A DNA stretch of 64,000 bases, taken from NCBI RefSeq assembly GCF_900100925.1, contig NZ_FNKO01000002.1:1302001-1366000 (forward strand). Direction: 5' to 3'. Shown piece after piece: positions 61,690 to 64,000 of this stretch. Numbering within the stretch: the first letter of the stretch is position 1; every line of letters begins with the position of its first letter. The translations under genes and the position numbers were made by a program. The notes below the pieces were generated by a model. The model was not told the DNA's origin. It worked only from the letters and a program-made list of their open reading frames with translations, and did not search any database. The stretch comes from Actinopolyspora saharensis. Lineage in GTDB: Bacteria; Actinomycetota; Actinomycetes; Mycobacteriales; Pseudonocardiaceae.

Positions 61690-61775
61690 CGGTGGGTCCG
61701 TTCGCTCGGGTGGTCGCGTGGCGGAAGCTCAGTCGGCGCCCGGCTGCGGGTGCCCCGACATCGGGTAGCGACGGT
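61690..61775 (+). repeat. Interspersed hairpin repeat, copy 9 (type A left half)
   Basis: GTGGCGGAAGCTCAGTCGGC through CCCCGACATCGGGTAGCGAC, then diverges. Lacks the right arm. Confidence 0.7.
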
Positions 61776-61801
61776 GGTGCGGAGCCGCAGGGAGTCGGGG
61801 A

Positions 61802-62407
61802 TCAGCGGCTGTGGGCCCGGGCGAAAACTTCGTCCCAGGCCGCGGCGACCTGCTTGGCGCACAGTTCCGGCGCGGCCCCGCCCACTCCGGTTCCGAGCCC
61901 GGGCAGCGCTATGGAGCGGACGACCTGGCGCACCGGGGTCCCGTTGTCGAGCACCGCACCGGACCACAACCGCAGCATGGCCCGTGCGGCGAGATAGGGG
62001 TGCACCGTGTCGGCAGGGAGCTTCTCCCCCGGTGCACGCATCGTGGGCGCGCTTATCAGCCAGGCGGGAACCCGGGAACCGGTGGGCACCAGCAGCGCCT
62101 CCCCGACGGGGAGCTCACCGCCGTGGTAAGCGAGCACCGCACTGCGCACCTGCTGTTCCACATCGGGAAACGCGTTCGCGTAGGCGGCGTCCACGCCCCC
62201 GCGCATCCATCCGTAGGAATTCGCCGGGCTGACGACGGCGTCCACGCGATTGTCGAGCACCGAACCGTGATGCACGCTGACGCCGTCCCGACCGTCGGCG
62301 ACCTCGTTCCAGGCTGCGGCCAGCGGCTCGTCCAATGCGCACAGGACCAGTCGCAGCTCCGGCTCCGCCCCGTGTCTCGAGCGCTCCGAATCCGCGGTCA
62401 CGCACAC
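61802..62407 (-). CDS. Macro-domain protein
   Basis: 201 aa. Macro domain signs: VDAVVSPANSYGWMRGGVDAAYANAF near 56-81, an ISAPTMRAPGE strand, and the IALPGLGTGVGG phosphate loop near 168-179. These bind ADP-ribose or its derivatives; a hydrolase or reader role cannot be decided. An N-terminal extension of about 20 residues is charged. GTG at 62407, or GTG two codons later, could start it; no clear RBS. Divergent from pheA. Confidence 0.8.
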   Translation of the reverse strand: MCVTADSERSRHGAEPELRLVLCALDEPLAAAWNEVADGRDGVSVHHGSVLDNRVDAVVSPANSYGWMRGGVDAAYANAFPDVEQQVRSAVLAYHGGELPVGEALLVPTGSRVPAWLISAPTMRAPGEKLPADTVHPYLAARAMLRLWSGAVLDNGTPVRQVVRSIALPGLGTGVGGAAPELCAKQVAAAWDEVFARAHSR

Positions 62408-62580
62408 AGCATCGCAGGAAATGCCACTTTCGCGTAACTGGGTAGCTCACACTCAAGGGGCATGATCTTCACCACCGCTCTCCTCCGCTCCGGTGAAACG
62501 GGAGGCGACGCGCGGCTGTCCTCGGGCGCCGGGAGCACCCGCCGGAGGAACCGGGGAGACGTCCGGAAATGTGACGCCAG

Positions 62581-62586
62581 TAACCT
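62581..62586 (+). promoter_or_regulatory. -10 element of pheA (leaderless)
   Basis: TAACCT ends 6 nt before the GTG at 62593, with no ribosome-binding site. Confidence 0.45.
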
Positions 62587-62592
62587 GAGCGT

Positions 62593-63519
62593 GTGCCCAG
62601 AATCGCCTATCTCGGCCCCCCGGGAACGTTCGCCGAACAGGCCAGCCGCGCCCTGACGGAGGACACCGACTCCGAACTGGTCCCCAGCGAATCCATCAGG
62701 TCGGCACTGGACGCCGTGCGCGGCGGCGAGGTGCTCGCGGCCGGGGTGCCGGTGGAGAACTCGGTCGAGGGAGCGGTCTCGGCGACGCTGGACGGGCTCG
62801 CCTCGGGGCAGCCCCTCGTCGCGGTGGCCGAGACGGTGCTTCCGATCCGCTTCGACGTGCTGGTGCGCCAGGGGAGCTCGGCGCGGGACGTGACCTCGGT
62901 GGCCAGCCACCCGCACGCCCTGGCCCAGGTCCGCCGCTGGGTGACGGAACGGTTCCCCGGGGCCTCGACCGTGCCCGCCTCCTCCACCGCGGCGGCGGCC
63001 GAGGACGTCGCCGCGGGTTCGGCCGATGCGGCGGTGGTCGCCCCCGTCGCGGCGCAGCACCACCCCGAGCTGGTCCCGCTCGCCCGCGGGATCGCCGATG
63101 TGGACGACGCGGCGACGCGCTTCCTGCTGATTCGCGCCCCGGGTCCGCTGCCCGAGCCGACCGGGGCCGACCGGACCTCGATCGCAGTGGTCGCGCACGA
63201 CGAGGTGGGCACGCTGGGGGAGGTGCTGTCCGAGCTCTCGCTGCGCGGGATCAACCTGAGCCGCATCGAGTCCCGCCCGACGGTGGACGGGCTCGGCGCG
63301 TACCGCTTCTTCCTCGACCTGGACGGGCACGTGGCCGACGCGCGCGTCGGGGACGCGTTGGCCGGGCTGCACCGGCGCTGCTCCGAGGTGCGCTTCCTCG
63401 GCTCCTTCCCCAAGGCGGGGCGGGAGCCGGTCAACGTGCGCCCCTCGGCCTCCGAGCAGGCGTTCCGGGAGTCCGCGGCCTGGTTGGAGCGGATTCGCTC
63501 GGGTCTTCTGGGGTCTTGA
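62593..63519 (+). CDS. pheA: Prephenate dehydratase
   Basis: 308 aa. Converts prephenate to phenylpyruvate. Seen: IAYLGPPGTFAEQASRAL at 4-21, VPVENSVEGAVSATLD, the catalytic ATRFLLI (Thr-Arg-Phe), and an ACT regulatory domain from about 195 (GTLGEVLSELSLRGINLSRIESRP). So the enzyme is probably inhibited by phenylalanine. No chorismate mutase part. Leaderless GTG. Mycobacterial pheA (Rv3838c) lies in the corresponding region. A long repeat copy follows the stop. Confidence 0.95.
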   Translation: MPRIAYLGPPGTFAEQASRALTEDTDSELVPSESIRSALDAVRGGEVLAAGVPVENSVEGAVSATLDGLASGQPLVAVAETVLPIRFDVLVRQGSSARDVTSVASHPHALAQVRRWVTERFPGASTVPASSTAAAAEDVAAGSADAAVVAPVAAQHHPELVPLARGIADVDDAATRFLLIRAPGPLPEPTGADRTSIAVVAHDEVGTLGEVLSELSLRGINLSRIESRPTVDGLGAYRFFLDLDGHVADARVGDALAGLHRRCSEVRFLGSFPKAGREPVNVRPSASEQAFRESAAWLERIRSGLLGS

Positions 63520-63524
63520 GGGTT

Positions 63525-63925
63525 CCTCGGAGCGGTTCGCGTAGGTGGTTCCGTGGCGGAACCTCAGTCGGCGCCCGGCTGCGGGTGCCCCGACATCGGG
63601 TAGCGACCTACACAACGTCGGGGCCGTCCTCGCCGGGCACTCGACTGAGAACCCGCGGCGGTGCCGGTGGCTCGGGCTCACAGCGCTTTCGTTGGTGTGG
63701 GCCTGTTGGTCGGGAGTTCCTGTTCGGGTGCTCTGCGCACTTCAGATGGAAGGCTCCGTTCGACGCGAGTGCTTCAGCCTGATCAGGACGAGAAGCTCCG
63801 GTGCGTGAGTCGGATGCATTGCAAGGCCGGGCCGCTCGCCGCGTAGGTCGCTACTCAAGAGCGTGCCCAACACAGCAAGGCGCCGACTCACGTGCCGGCT
63901 AAGCAACCACCCAAGCAGCGGGAGC
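63525..63925 (+). repeat. Interspersed hairpin repeat, copy 10 (type A then type B)
   Basis: The best copy. Type A: CTCAGTCG (63563-63570) pairs with CGACTGAG (63642-63649), GCCCGGC (63573-63579) with GCCGGGC (63632-63638), CCCCGAC (63588-63594) with GTCGGGG (63617-63623). Type B: GTGAGTCGG (63805-63813) pairs with CCGACTCAC (63883-63891). A CAGATGGAAGGCTCC joint connects them. Confidence 0.88.
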
Positions 63926-64000
63926 CGCCGACTCCCCATATCGCTGGCCGGGCGTGCACGCCTTCTGGGGCGTAGCCTCGAAACGTCGCCGGCTACTAGG
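63926..64000. other. Right edge of the window
   Basis: Seventy-five bases after the last repeat copy. No gene can be assigned; a gene may start beyond the edge. Confidence 0.4.

Noticed and set aside
63742..63939. Short open frames inside repeat copy 10 and the same frames in other copies
   Set aside because: They occur in several copies with similar translations only because the DNA is repeated. No start signals, and frames are broken in other copies.

Overview
The window comes from a high-GC actinobacterium that uses many GTG starts and has SD-less (leaderless-looking) promoters. It carries a nearly complete arabinogalactan assembly set: Glf, GlfT1, GlfT2, DprE1/DprE2, decaprenyl-phosphate phosphoribosyltransferase, a PAP2 phosphatase, two Emb-type arabinosyltransferases, a Wzm/Wzt exporter and a GtrA protein. 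The mycolate genes (mycolyltransferases, Pks13/FadD32) that lie inside this block in mycobacteria are absent here. This fits a mycolate-free, arabinose/galactose-walled lineage such as the Pseudonocardiales. I cannot name the genus from sequence reading alone.

Layout. 0-9 kb: 5' part of dnaX, SRP RNA, tRNA-Ser(GGA), two exported proteins, tRNA-Ser(CGA), CsbD-like protein, tadA and its partner gene, tyrA, a thiolase and a tiny secreted protein. 9-15 kb: a ZIP-type transporter, then an accessory operon of an XRE regulator, three tiny ORFs, a RiPP precursor, an ATP-grasp ligase and a PIMT-like methyltransferase. I read this as an aspartimide-forming graspetide cluster (fuscimiditide type), the most interesting system in the window. 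It ends next to tRNA-Arg(ACG) and tRNA-Ser(GCT). 15-28 kb: acetoacetyl-CoA synthetase, a dienelactone-hydrolase-like protein, an aminotransferase, a coiled-coil protein, a chaplin-like surface protein, an L,D-transpeptidase, tRNA-Ser(TGA), a two-gene ABC exporter, a secreted M28 peptidase and a quinone oxidoreductase.

28-57 kb: the proteasome activator bpa, then the wall block wzm-wzt-glfT1, emb, gtrA, dprE1-dprE2, second emb, two LGFP-repeat proteins, a few housekeeping genes, the operon glf-glfT2-PAP2-ubiA, an exported PGRP amidase, a HAD phosphatase and an LLM oxidoreductase. Gene order broadly follows the M. tuberculosis Rv3780-Rv3838 region, but aftA and aftB are missing from their usual sites. 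57-64 kb: HhH protein, serS, an Rv3835-like membrane protein, a zincin, a macro-domain protein and pheA.

How the genes work together: DprE1/DprE2, UbiA and PAP2 make decaprenyl-phosphoarabinose, the Emb donor. Glf makes UDP-galactofuranose for GlfT1 and GlfT2. Wzm/Wzt exports the lipid-linked galactan, Emb proteins add arabinan outside, and the L,D-transpeptidase, PGRP amidase and LGFP proteins act on the finished wall. All four serine tRNA anticodon families and seryl-tRNA synthetase lie in this one window. A family of hairpin-forming repeats occupies at least ten gene ends, all to the right of 25 kb.
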